Assembly: GCF_004358325.1 (NCBI RefSeq)
Contig: NZ_CP037940.1
Coordinates: 1,302,001 to 1,366,000, forward strand
Reading direction: 5' to 3'
Origin: Periweissella cryptocerci
GTDB lineage: Bacteria; Bacillota; Bacilli; Lactobacillales; Lactobacillaceae
DNA length: 64,000 nucleotides
Part shown: positions 47,033 through 55,389 of the stretch, piece after piece
How positions within the stretch are numbered: the first letter of the stretch is position 1
Layout: every line of letters begins with the position of its first letter
Position numbers and translations under genes: made by a program
The notes under the pieces: generated by a model
What the model was told of the DNA's origin: nothing
The model's input: only the letters and a program-made list of their open reading frames with translations
Database searches by the model: none

Positions 47033-48031
47033 ATGAAACGACTAATATCTGTAATTGTATTAATCTTTGCTTTACTCGGAGCTGCCCTAGTCATGGACAC
47101 CCAAAAGCAAAAGGTTGCGAAGATTCCAACGGTCGGGGTTTTACAATTTATGACGCACCCCGCCCTTGATGCTATTAATAAGGGGATCGACGACTCGCTG
47201 AAAGCCCACGGCTACATCAATGGTAAGAACATCCACATTGATTTCCAAAACGCGCAAGGTGATCAAAGTAACTTAAAGACCATGGCAACTAAGTTTGATA
47301 ACGAAAATGCTGATATTTCAGTCGGGATTGCCACCCCGGCTGCCCAAGCATTAGTGAACACGATGCCTGATAAGAAAGTTGTTTTCTCAGCCTCAACTAA
47401 TCCCCTCGGTGCCCAACTCGTAACGAACTTGAAGCACCCTGGTGGCAATGTCACTGGTGTTTCTGATCAAGCTCCTCTCGCCGACCAACTTAAATTAATC
47501 CAACAAATCATGCCTAACATGAAAACTTTAGGGGTTATCTACACTTCATCTGATGATTCCGCTACAACTGAAGGTAAAAAAATGATTACTTTGGCTAAGG
47601 CGGCTGGTTTGAAAGTTAAGGTCTACACGATTGCGCAAACCAACGACTTGGCGCAAGTTTCGCAAACAATGGTTAACAACCACAACGTGGATGCCGTCTT
47701 CGTGCCAACTGACAACACTATCGCTAGTGCGTTACCTGTCTTGATTCAAAATGCGAACGCCGCCAAGGTTCCCGTATTCCCAACAGTTAACACCATGGTT
47801 GAACAAGGTGGAGTCGCTGCTGAATCAATCAACCAATACCAAATCGGTCGCACAACTGGTAACATGATTGTCAAAATTTTGAAGGGGCAAAAGCCTGGCA
47901 ACACCCCGGTCGAATTTATGCGTCACGGTGACTTGGTCATCAATCAAAAACAAGCTAAATTGCTCGGAATTAAAATTCCTCAATCACTCATCGAAGCTGC
48001 AAGCAAAGTCAAAGGAGGACTTATCAAATGA
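47033..48031 (+). CDS. trpX: Tryptophan ABC transporter substrate-binding protein
   Basis: 332 residues, ABC_sub_bind (PF04392-like) family. An N-terminal hydrophobic segment (about 4-20) without a clear lipobox Cys acts as signal or anchor. The binding domain starts KIPTVGVLQFMTHPALDAINKGI and continues with GIATPAAQALVNTMPDKKVVFSA. AAGGAG precedes the ATG. Tryptophan as substrate is inferred from the TrpXYZ gene set and the Trp-codon leader peptide upstream. It overlaps trpY by four bases. Confidence 0.88.
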   Translation: MKRLISVIVLIFALLGAALVMDTQKQKVAKIPTVGVLQFMTHPALDAINKGIDDSLKAHGYINGKNIHIDFQNAQGDQSNLKTMATKFDNENADISVGIATPAAQALVNTMPDKKVVFSASTNPLGAQLVTNLKHPGGNVTGVSDQAPLADQLKLIQQIMPNMKTLGVIYTSSDDSATTEGKKMITLAKAAGLKVKVYTIAQTNDLAQVSQTMVNNHNVDAVFVPTDNTIASALPVLIQNANAAKVPVFPTVNTMVEQGGVAAESINQYQIGRTTGNMIVKILKGQKPGNTPVEFMRHGDLVINQKQAKLLGIKIPQSLIEAASKVKGGLIK

Positions 48032-48927
48032 ATTTAATCGTATCTGCAGTTGGGCAAGGCCTCCTCTGGGCTGTCCTTGGTCTCGGCTTATTCTTAACTT
48101 TCCGGATTTTAAACTTCGCGGACATGTCTGTTGAAGGTACGTTCCCACTTGGCGCAGCGACTGCGGTTGCATTACTCCACAGTGGCGTAAATCCTTACTT
48201 AGCAATGTTGGCAGCGTTTGGTGCTGGTGCCGTAGCTGGTCTTGTAACCGGCTTGCTCTACACCAAGGGTAATATTCCGATTTTATTAGCCGGGATTTTG
48301 ACGATGACTGCCACTTTCTCAATCAATTTGCGTATCATGAACGGTTCAAACCTTTCATTACTTAACAAGCACACGATTTTAAACAGCCACTTCATGAACA
48401 GTTTGCCACCATACTTCAACGGGGTTTTAGTTGGGTTAATTATTATTACCATCATCACCCTGTTGACGATGTACTTCTTACAAACCGAATACGGGCAAGC
48501 CTTCATCGCCACTGGTGACAACCCCGATATGGCGCGTTCATTTGGGATTAACACTGATGGCATGACAATTATGGGCTTGATGCTTTCAAACGGCTTGATT
48601 GCCTTTGGTGGTGCTTTAATCGCCCAAAACAACGGGTATGCCGATGTTAACATGGGTATCGGTATCATCGTTATCGCCTTAGCTTCAATCATTATTGGTG
48701 AAGTTGCGTTCGGTGAATTGACGATGAATCAACGTTTAATCGCGATTGTGGTTGGCTCAATTTTGTACCGCTTCGTCCTCTTAATCGTAATGCAACTCGG
48801 CTTTGCCGCGAATGACTTGAACTTGTTGTCAGCCGTTGTCCTCGCCCTTGCATTATTAACTCCAAAATTCCGTAAAATTTTCGGCTTTACCAAAGTAATG
48901 AAAGGCTCGGTGAAAACTCATGACTAA
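48028..48927 (+). CDS. trpY: Tryptophan ABC transporter permease
   Basis: 299 residues, about eight to nine membrane helices of the branched-chain permease fold. FLTFRILNFADMSVEGTFPLGAA near 25 and GDNPDMARSFGINTDGMTIMGLMLSNGLIAFGGALIAQ near 170 are characteristic of this permease group. It overlaps both neighbours (four bases with trpX, eight with trpZ), so expression is tightly coupled. Confidence 0.9.
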   Translation: MNLIVSAVGQGLLWAVLGLGLFLTFRILNFADMSVEGTFPLGAATAVALLHSGVNPYLAMLAAFGAGAVAGLVTGLLYTKGNIPILLAGILTMTATFSINLRIMNGSNLSLLNKHTILNSHFMNSLPPYFNGVLVGLIIITIITLLTMYFLQTEYGQAFIATGDNPDMARSFGINTDGMTIMGLMLSNGLIAFGGALIAQNNGYADVNMGIGIIVIALASIIIGEVAFGELTMNQRLIAIVVGSILYRFVLLIVMQLGFAANDLNLLSAVVLALALLTPKFRKIFGFTKVMKGSVKTHD

Positions 48928-49687
48928 AACGATGCTTGAAATTAAAAATTTAGCAACTTACGTCCAAAAAGGGACACCGGACCAAACACAAATCCTTAAG
49001 GGCATTAATTTAACCATTGATGATGGTGACTTTATCACGGTTCTTGGTTCTAATGGGGCCGGTAAATCAACGTTATTCAATGTCATTGCTGGTAATTTAG
49101 CAGCCGATGAGGGCCAAGTGTTGGTCGGTGACACTGATATCACCCACTATAGCGAAACTAAGCGCACCAAGTATATGAGTCGGGTCTTCCAAGATCCTAA
49201 GCTTGGCACCGCGCCACGGATGACCGTTGCTGAAAACTTATTACTAGCCGAAAAACGCGGTCAACACCGGACATTGAAGTCTCGCAATTTGAACCAACAT
49301 ATGGAAAAATACCGAGCTTTGACGGCAACAATGGGTAACGGCCTCGATAGCCGTTTGAACACCCCTGCTGGCGAACTATCTGGGGGCCAACGCCAAGCTT
49401 TGAGTTTCTTGATGGCAACACTCCGCCGCCCTGATTTACTCTTGTTAGATGAACACACAGCCGCTTTAGATCCTAAGACAAGTGAACAATTGATGCACGT
49501 GACCAATCAACGCATTAGCGAAGATAAGTTAACCGCCCTCATGATTACTCACCACTTGGAAGACGCCTTAACTTACGGTAATCGCTTGATTGCACTCCAC
49601 GACGGTCAAATCACGTTAGATGTCCGCGGTGCCGAAAAAGACAAGTTAACGAAAGCTGACCTGTTGCAATATTTCGAAGCTTACTAA
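48920..49687 (+). CDS. trpZ: Tryptophan ABC transporter ATP-binding protein
   Basis: 255 residues. Walker A GSNGAGKST near 43-51, signature ELSGGQRQALSF near 152, Walker B LLLLDEHTAALDP near 172 and switch His in MITHHLEDA near 205. Energises the TrpXY importer. Last gene of the operon. Confidence 0.93.
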   Translation: MTKTMLEIKNLATYVQKGTPDQTQILKGINLTIDDGDFITVLGSNGAGKSTLFNVIAGNLAADEGQVLVGDTDITHYSETKRTKYMSRVFQDPKLGTAPRMTVAENLLLAEKRGQHRTLKSRNLNQHMEKYRALTATMGNGLDSRLNTPAGELSGGQRQALSFLMATLRRPDLLLLDEHTAALDPKTSEQLMHVTNQRISEDKLTALMITHHLEDALTYGNRLIALHDGQITLDVRGAEKDKLTKADLLQYFEAY

Positions 49688-49703
49688 ACTTAATATCTAG
49701 CAA

Positions 49704-49749
49704 AAAAAAAGCTGCCAAAATCTCGAACAGATTTTGGCAGCTTTTTAAT
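49704..49749. terminator. Bidirectional terminator between trpZ and mazF
   Basis: AAAAAGCTGCCAAAATCT pairs with AGATTTTGGCAGCTTTTT around CGAAC. Confidence 0.92.
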
Positions 49750-49755
49750 TTGTAG

Positions 49756-50097
49756 TTAAAATATGAAATTCAAATTTTGCCAAACATCCACAAAATCTGC
49801 TGAATCCATCACATCGACTTTCTCTACTTGGCGTTTTTGATAATCAAAGGTATGCATCTGGAGTGGATTCACATAGCCATCCACATGCTCACTATGCACC
49901 TTGACTAGTAAGCCTGACTGCAACATTGCGTTATTAGCTACATGGGTAATCGGACATACGGCAATCAGGCCGGTATATTCGTTGTATTTGTTATTACTAA
50001 CTACCACTGCCGGACGCCTTTTTTGAATTTCTTTGCCGACTGATGGATCAAAATTCAGTATCACGATATCTTGCTTATGCGGAATATATTCATTCAT
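49756..50097 (-). CDS. mazF: MazF/PemK-type endoribonuclease toxin
   Basis: 113 residues from ATG at 50097 (MNEYIPHKQDIVILNFDPSVG). KEIQKRRPAVVVSNNKYNEYTGLIAVCPITH is the conserved MazF core, including the catalytic-loop Arg and the Thr/Ser-containing strand. It cleaves mRNA at short sequences when not bound by MazE. Its start overlaps the antitoxin gene by eight bases. Confidence 0.93.
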   Translation of the reverse strand: MNEYIPHKQDIVILNFDPSVGKEIQKRRPAVVVSNNKYNEYTGLIAVCPITHVANNAMLQSGLLVKVHSEHVDGYVNPLQMHTFDYQKRQVEKVDVMDSADFVDVWQNLNFIF

Positions 50098-50332
50098 TAC
50101 GTTCCAAACCAACTTCACCAACCCCTTCAAATTCTTCGGTTTGTTTCAAATCTAGTGTTGCCATCAACTCAGCATCATTGAATGGATTGTTTTTAATTGG
50201 CGTATAGACAATTTTGCCATCTTCACCAGCATAGACCAAAAACTCCGTCACATTCGCTGGTAAAATACTCTGTGGCACAGTTAAAACTGATGAATTGCCT
50301 ACTTTGCGAATTTTTACGCTTGTCATTGTCAT
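50090..50332 (-). CDS. mazE: MazE-type antitoxin (AbrB fold)
   Basis: 80 residues. N-terminal SpoVT/AbrB DNA-binding part SVKIRKVGNSSVLTVPQSILP, C-terminal acidic tail (TEEFEGVGEVGLERNE) that would wrap MazF. GGAGGCG precedes the ATG. First gene of the mazEF pair. Confidence 0.92.
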   Translation of the reverse strand: MTMTSVKIRKVGNSSVLTVPQSILPANVTEFLVYAGEDGKIVYTPIKNNPFNDAELMATLDLKQTEEFEGVGEVGLERNE

Positions 50333-50348
50333 TATTGTCGCCTCCGTT

Positions 50349-50376
50349 CGTATATACTTGAGCTTGTTATTGTCAA
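50349..50376 (-). promoter_or_regulatory. mazEF promoter
   Basis: TTGACA, 16 bases, TATACG on the minus strand, about 17 bases before mazE, so autoregulation by MazEF at the start region is likely. Confidence 0.65.
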
Positions 50377-50436
50377 TTATTCCCCCTCACTTAATAATAT
50401 ACGTAAAAAGTGGGCTGTATTTTTTATTTAACTGCA

Positions 50437-50586
50437 CAAAAAATGCCGCTCAGGGAAGAGCGACATCCAAAAGGAGTATAGGGAGGGAATTCTAGGAATT
50501 TAGGGAATTCCTAGAAAACGCGAATTACTCGGGAAAGTAATTCTTATATATTAGGGATTGATATAAGTATCACATTTAGGTGTGAA
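50437..50586 (-). ncRNA. Five-hairpin candidate small RNA or nrdI 3' UTR
   Basis: Five consecutive hairpins: 50570-50585 (TCACA/TGTGA), 50543-50567 (CTTATAT/ATATAAG), 50522-50543 (GAATTACT/AGTAATTC), 50490-50516 (TTCTAGGAATT/AATTCCTAGAA, 11 perfect pairs), 50445-50464 (GTCGCTC/GAGCGGC followed by ATTTTTTG, a terminator on the minus strand). Every loop carries CCC or CCT on that strand: CCTAAA, AATCCCTAAT, TTCCCG, CCCTA, TTCCCT. Between the last two lies unpaired CTCCCTATACTCCTTTT. Transcript boundaries are not known; it may be the nrdI tail. Confidence 0.55.
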
Positions 50587-50599
50587 AATATTGTGAATA

Positions 50600-51064
50600 C
50601 TATGCGTTTAAAGTTTGATACTTTTTCAAGATTGCATAAATTCGCGCAAAATCCTTCGGTGTACCACGTAATTCGTAGTCCGCAATCACTTCTGAGCCAG
50701 TTGCTTGCGCATAACGGCGCGCCGTCAGAATATATTGTTCATTAAAATTTCGGTTACCTGAACCCACGACGCCCAAAACATGGCGTCCATTTTCGTTATA
50801 TGTGATATATTCGCCCAGTGCGTTGGTCATTAACTCCTTCACACCGTTATCAACACCATTTCCACCATCAAGGTAAGTTGGCACAAAAACAAAGTAGTCT
50901 TGCGTTTCGTCTGCAAAATCAGTTAAGTCTGAGATTTCAACACTATCAATCAACGGATTTTCAGCATTCTCAGCATTTTGTTCCTTAGCATATTCAGTAA
51001 TATGGTTAATAAAACTCCGGGTATTCCCTGAAATTGAATTAAATAAGATACGAATTGGTTGCAT
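50600..51064 (-). CDS. nrdI: NrdI-like flavodoxin
   Basis: 154 residues. ILFNSISGNTRSFINHI near 6-22 is the FMN phosphate loop, FVFVPTYLDGGNGVD near 58 and VGSGNRNFNEQYILTARRYAQ near 100 are NrdI-type flavin loops, and ADYELRGTPKDF ends the fold. NrdI supplies oxidant to assemble the dimanganese centre of class Ib ribonucleotide reductase. No nrdEF genes are nearby, so this is a stand-alone copy. Confidence 0.87.
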   Translation of the reverse strand: MQPIRILFNSISGNTRSFINHITEYAKEQNAENAENPLIDSVEISDLTDFADETQDYFVFVPTYLDGGNGVDNGVKELMTNALGEYITYNENGRHVLGVVGSGNRNFNEQYILTARRYAQATGSEVIADYELRGTPKDFARIYAILKKYQTLNA

Positions 51065-51178
51065 GTGAGATCCCCTTGTTCTTTTTTCATTTTAAAATCA
51101 TGGCTTCATTATACAGTATAATTTCACAATTATGCGGTATCATTATAGTATTCAAAAAATGAAAGTTGAGGCAGACCG

Positions 51179-51991
51179 ATGGAACAGCATTTAATCTTTA
51201 TCGACATTGATGGTACCCTAATCCGTAACAACCATTCCGTAGCGCCAATTACCAAACAAGTTATTGAGGAGTTGCAAGCAGCTGGTCATATCGTCTATAT
51301 TGCGACTGGTCGCATGCGTTTATTAGCCGAAGGTGTGCGTAATAAGGTTAATCAAGATGTGAAATTGATTAATTCAAACGGCGCGATGTATGATCTTGGT
51401 GATGACGTCAAAAAAATTCATCTTGGCCAACCCGCCATTGATAAAGTATTAGACATTGCCACGACTCATGACACACCAGTCCGATTTTTCTCCGATAGTA
51501 AGGTCGTCCACAATGTTGGTGATGGTAAAGAACTATCAATTATTAGTTTCTTCGCGCGTGAATTACCACCTAACTCGATTACCCATTTCAATGATCGTGC
51601 CGAAATCACTGCCATTTACCCAGAAATTATTAACGGTATTATTGCTGGCGGTCAACCAGGCGCCGTTGATAATGCTCGCGCAGCGTTAGAAGCATCCCCA
51701 CTGCTCGATGTATCATCATCAGCACCCGGTAACATCGAACTCCTCCCTAAAGGCATTAGCAAAGCTTCAGCGGTTCAAGCCGTTCAAGCCTTCTACAGCA
51801 TTGATGCCGCTCACACGCTAGTCTTTGGTAATGGTGAAAACGACATGCCAATGATGGAAGTCGCTGATATCAGCGTCGCCATGGCTAATTCACCTCAAGA
51901 AGTCATCGACCACGCTAAATTCGTAACTAATACGAACGAAGATGACGGCGTGGCTAAGTATTTGATTAAGTACTTTGATCTCAAGCACTAA
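51179..51991 (+). CDS. HAD-superfamily Cof-type phosphatase
   Basis: 270 residues. Motif I FIDIDGTLI (Asp9 and Asp11), motif II ATGR, a C2B cap, and motif IV VFGNGENDMPMMEVADISVAMAN. A paralogue of the HAD enzyme at 26.5 kb. Substrate unknown; sugar phosphates are usual. Confidence 0.9.
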   Translation: MEQHLIFIDIDGTLIRNNHSVAPITKQVIEELQAAGHIVYIATGRMRLLAEGVRNKVNQDVKLINSNGAMYDLGDDVKKIHLGQPAIDKVLDIATTHDTPVRFFSDSKVVHNVGDGKELSIISFFARELPPNSITHFNDRAEITAIYPEIINGIIAGGQPGAVDNARAALEASPLLDVSSSAPGNIELLPKGISKASAVQAVQAFYSIDAAHTLVFGNGENDMPMMEVADISVAMANSPQEVIDHAKFVTNTNEDDGVAKYLIKYFDLKH

Positions 51992-52007
51992 CTCGCATTC
52001 AAATATG

Positions 52008-52042
52008 CACTAAAAAAGCTGGGTAATTGCCCGGCTTTTTTG
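52008..52042. terminator. Bidirectional terminator after HAD gene
   Basis: AAAAAAGCTGGG pairs with CCCGGCTTTTTT around TAATTG. Confidence 0.88.
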
Positions 52043-52067
52043 ATTTGTAATTTTTAGTAGATTCAAC

Positions 52068-53087
52068 TTAATTCGTTGAGGCCGATGTTTTAAAGAAGGA
52101 ATTCTTTTGTAACTGCGACACATCAACGTTTTTATCTAACACATCAAGCCGCTGTAAATCTTCACCAACCGTGGTAAAAGCTTTTTGTGCCCCGGTATAT
52201 GAAGGTTTGTAATGATAACCCATTTGCATATCCTTATTCATCTGTTTGTCGCCATCAACGTAGTGGTGACTTTCTTGAATATCCACAGCTTCCTCTGGGT
52301 GCTTAGCAATCCACGCCGAAGCTTTTTGTAATGCTTGTGTGTATTTGGCAGCAACGGATGGGTGATTTTTCGCTAAACCATCGGAAACGTAGGCCACACA
52401 GCAATACTCATCTTTGAACTTAGGATCAGTCGCTGATGAACTCAAGGTAACCAAGTTATACTTCGATTTATCAATTTCAGTATCAGGGTCACCCAAAGCA
52501 ATCGCTGAAACTTGGCCTTTTTCCAAAACAATTGGCAATTCGGAACCGTCGTAAGCGGCAAATTGAACTTTCGCATGATCTGCTGAAACATCCACGCCGT
52601 AATCACCTAAATAACGTTTTGCATAAGTCGCAGCAGAACCAGCAATGTCACTGACACCAATTTTTTTACCAACCAAATCCTGCGCTGTTTTGATACCAGA
52701 ATTTTTCTTTACCAAAATCTGCAGACAGCCACTGTGCAATCCAGTTGTTATTTTGACCTTTGCTCCATTAGCCAGCGGCTGAATTAAACTGCCTAGCAAT
52801 GAATTAGAGGCGTCAATTTTACCGGCATTCACCCCTTCAAAATTCGTTGTGTCGGAACCTAGCTTGACGACCTTCACTTTCAAACCAGCATGTTTGAAGT
52901 AACCTTTTTCAACCGCAAGTTGTTGCGGTGCGCCACATAAATCGTTATTTTCTGCAATTTTCAAAACAAAATTCTTGTCAGAACTACTATCAACCGTCGT
53001 TTTGTGTCCACCAACCGTGATAAACACCCCAGCAATAAGTACCGCAACTATTGCGACAACACCTGTATAAATATATTTTCGTTTCAT
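52068..53087 (-). CDS. NMT1/SsuA-like ABC transporter substrate-binding protein
   Basis: 339 residues. An N-terminal hydrophobic anchor (about 5-27) without a lipobox Cys, then a periplasmic-binding fold of the SsuA/THI5 (NMT1) class: AVEKGYFKHAGLKVKVV near 60, VGKKIGVSDIAGSAA near 140 and the C-terminal LAKNHPSVAAKYTQAL. Two cysteines in LCGAPQ and SGCLQ and a CC pair near 230 are unusual for an extracytoplasmic protein. Third gene of a T-box-controlled operon. Possible ligands are methionine-related sulfur compounds or a thiamine precursor. Confidence 0.82.
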   Translation of the reverse strand: MKRKYIYTGVVAIVAVLIAGVFITVGGHKTTVDSSSDKNFVLKIAENNDLCGAPQQLAVEKGYFKHAGLKVKVVKLGSDTTNFEGVNAGKIDASNSLLGSLIQPLANGAKVKITTGLHSGCLQILVKKNSGIKTAQDLVGKKIGVSDIAGSAATYAKRYLGDYGVDVSADHAKVQFAAYDGSELPIVLEKGQVSAIALGDPDTEIDKSKYNLVTLSSSATDPKFKDEYCCVAYVSDGLAKNHPSVAAKYTQALQKASAWIAKHPEEAVDIQESHHYVDGDKQMNKDMQMGYHYKPSYTGAQKAFTTVGEDLQRLDVLDKNVDVSQLQKNSFFKTSASTN

Positions 53088-53174
53088 CCTTTTCCCCCAA
53101 TTCCATTAATCACGTTCCCCTACCTGGTTATCAATTTATTTTACAGGTGAGATACTGTTCATATTGTCAAATTT

Positions 53175-53948
53175 CTATAAGTTCTGAAAATCTAACACAC
53201 CTAACACATGCTCTTTCAGCTCAATAAATGCCCGTCCGTCGCGCTTACGTGGATACGTTAACGGGATTGGTACGACTTCTTTGACGTGTGCTGGACGTGG
53301 CGTCATTGCAAAGACCCGCTGCCCTAAAAAAACCGCTTCTTCAACATCATGCGTCACCAAAACCATCGTCGTTTGACGCTCCTGCCAAATTCGCAACACG
53401 TCACTTTGCAATTTCATTCGGGTGAAGGCATCCAACGCACCAAACGGTTCATCAAATAACAAAACTTCAGGGTCATTGACCAAGGCACGTGCAATCGCCG
53501 CTCGGTGTGCCATCCCCCCAGATAATTGATATGGGTATGCATTTTCAAATCCCTGCAACCCCACCAATTCTATGAGTTCGGTCACGTTTTTTTGATCCGT
53601 GGACGTTAACTTACCTTTGATATTTAACCCAAATTCAATGTTCTTTTTAACCGTTAACCACGGAAATAAATTTGGGTCTTGAAATACTAGCCCACGATCA
53701 CGCCCGGGACCTTGAACTTGCTGTTCCCCAATATAAACACTGCCACTGGTTGGTTCCTCTAGCCCCGCAATCAAGCGGAGCCACGTCGTTTTACCACAAC
53801 CAGATGGGCCGATTAAGCTCACAAATTCACCAGGTTGAATCTCCGCATCCACATGGTCTAGCGCAATTACATTTTCTCCCCCAACCTCGTGGCTAGGGAA
53901 AACTTTACGCAAATTTGTGACTTTAATTTTTTCTGTTCTTACTACCAT
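53175..53948 (-). CDS. SsuB/TauB-like ABC transporter ATP-binding protein
   Basis: 257 residues from ATG at 53948 (MVVRTEKIKV), with AGGAGGG upstream inside the permease gene; the ORF extends seven codons further. Walker A IGPSGCGKTTWLRL near 48, signature YQLSGGMAHRAAIARAL near 138, Walker B EVLLFDEPFGALD near 160 and switch His VTHDVEEA near 192. The Met-Ala after the signature (usual is MRQR) is a mild departure from the family. Translationally coupled to the permease. Confidence 0.9.
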   Translation of the reverse strand: MVVRTEKIKVTNLRKVFPSHEVGGENVIALDHVDAEIQPGEFVSLIGPSGCGKTTWLRLIAGLEEPTSGSVYIGEQQVQGPGRDRGLVFQDPNLFPWLTVKKNIEFGLNIKGKLTSTDQKNVTELIELVGLQGFENAYPYQLSGGMAHRAAIARALVNDPEVLLFDEPFGALDAFTRMKLQSDVLRIWQERQTTMVLVTHDVEEAVFLGQRVFAMTPRPAHVKEVVPIPLTYPRKRDGRAFIELKEHVLGVLDFQNL

Positions 53949-54892
53949 TTGATTAAACCCTCCTGCCACTTCAAGAAATGATCCCGCACACGGAATAAAA
54001 TCGTGATAATTAATGAAAACGCAATTGCCAAAACAATTAAACCGGCGTATACGTTAGCGTACCCCATGATTTCACGTTGCCAATTAATGTACCAACCTAG
54101 CCCGTATCTGACGCCCAACATTTCCGCAACCATCAAAGTGATGAACGAGGCACAGACCCCATTGAAGATACCGACAAAGATACTCGGTGCCGCTGCGGGA
54201 ATTGCGACCTTAAAAACTTTCTGCAATGTTGAGGCCCCCATCGTATCGGCAACCTCGAGGTAATCGACGCGGACACTCGCAATGCCAGAATTTGTCAAAA
54301 TCGTGACCGGAAACCACATTGATAGTGCTAGTAAAAATGCACTCGCTGCAAAACTCGTTGGAAATGCTGATAGCGCAATTGGAATCAATACCGTTGGCGG
54401 AATTGGGCCTAAAAATTTTACGATTGGATCAAGCCAGTAATTCCAATCAGTACTCCACCCAATCAAGATACCGGTGATTACTCCACAAATCCCACCGAGC
54501 ACCCACCCAATCACCAACAACCACACGGAGTAACCTAAGCACTTAGCTAGCAGTACTGCATTGTTGACCATCGCACCAAATATTTTATCGGGATTTGGGA
54601 AAAATAGCGTATTGATTGCTCCTAGTTTAAGTGTCACAAGGTCATACAAGCCAAATGCCAAGAAAAACACCCCTATCCGTGGTGAATTGTACTGAAAAGC
54701 CGTGACGCGATGCAAAATTGTACTAATAATTGCAAAAACAGCCGTCACCACTAGGGCAATTATTAATAATTCATTGAAATATGGCTGCGGCTTTTCAAAA
54801 TTCGTCACACGATTAGGTAACAGATTATGCATCAACCACACGAGCGTGATTAGCACTACGCTACTCCAAATTCGTATTTTATTTTTAACCAT
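53942..54892 (-). CDS. SsuC/TauC-like ABC transporter permease
   Basis: 316 residues from ATG at 54892 (MVKNKIRIW) behind AGGAGGAAAG. Polytopic, with the coupling segment EVADTMGASTLQKVFKVAIPAAAPSIFVGIF near 215-245 and AEMLGVRYGLGWYINWQRE near 265. It carries two extra N-terminal helices before the permease core, longer than a minimal SsuC. First gene after the T-box. Confidence 0.9.
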   Translation of the reverse strand: MVKNKIRIWSSVVLITLVWLMHNLLPNRVTNFEKPQPYFNELLIIALVVTAVFAIISTILHRVTAFQYNSPRIGVFFLAFGLYDLVTLKLGAINTLFFPNPDKIFGAMVNNAVLLAKCLGYSVWLLVIGWVLGGICGVITGILIGWSTDWNYWLDPIVKFLGPIPPTVLIPIALSAFPTSFAASAFLLALSMWFPVTILTNSGIASVRVDYLEVADTMGASTLQKVFKVAIPAAAPSIFVGIFNGVCASFITLMVAEMLGVRYGLGWYINWQREIMGYANVYAGLIVLAIAFSLIITILFRVRDHFLKWQEGLIKW

Positions 54893-54956
54893 GGCTTTCC
54901 TCCTGAAAACTTGTCTCAATCTGCACTACGACGTACCACAACACCTGCTTTTGAAC

Positions 54957-55240
54957 ACAAAAAGCCCGCAATCTAAACTATGTTAGACTGCGGGACGAAT
55001 TTTTTCGTGTTGCCACCCGTTTGCAATGCCCCATCACTAAGGTATTCTCAATCGGTACAGATGCCATTAAGCACCAATATCGTTGCGCGTTAACGGGCGT
55101 GACCGGCTACTATTTACAACTCGGAATATTGCTCACGGTAACATTAACTCCAAGACCATTTTTCAAAACATTGGATCATCAGCTTTCACCAACGCGCTAA
55201 CTCTCTATCCAGATCCGTTGTGATGTACTTATCTCTTCAT
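54957..55240 (-). ncRNA. T-box riboswitch, probable Met specifier
   Basis: On the minus strand: stem I with AAGTAC near the 5' end, ATAGAGAG and GGTGAAAGCTGAT; specifier region TGAAAAATGGTCTTGG; then the T-box GGGTGGCAACACG and the terminator CCCGCAGTCTAA/TTTAGATTGCGGG followed by TTTTTG. Alignment of the specifier loop with the well-known glyQS T-box suggests ATG (Met), but AAT or TGG cannot be excluded by eye. It precedes the SsuABC-like operon; uncharged tRNA would switch the transporter on. Confidence 0.87.
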
Positions 55241-55258
55241 TGTTATTGGTTGTCTAGT

Positions 55259-55287
55259 ACACTACCGCTCACTTGCTCAGTTGTCAA
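55259..55287 (-). promoter_or_regulatory. Promoter of the T-box operon
   Basis: TTGACA, 17 bases, TAGTGT on the minus strand, just before the T-box. Confidence 0.6.
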
Positions 55288-55350
55288 CATCATTTTCTCA
55301 TTCTTTTAATCCAATTGTCATTTATCATCGAAAGACTACGTGTTTTATAT

Positions 55351-55384
55351 AAAAAAGGCATCCATCTATACGCATGAATGCCCA
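55351..55384 (-). terminator. Terminator of zinc-ribbon gene
   Basis: GGGCATTCAT pairs with ATGGATGCC, then TTTTTT on the minus strand, six bases past the stop. Confidence 0.8.
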
Positions 55385-55389
55385 TTATT

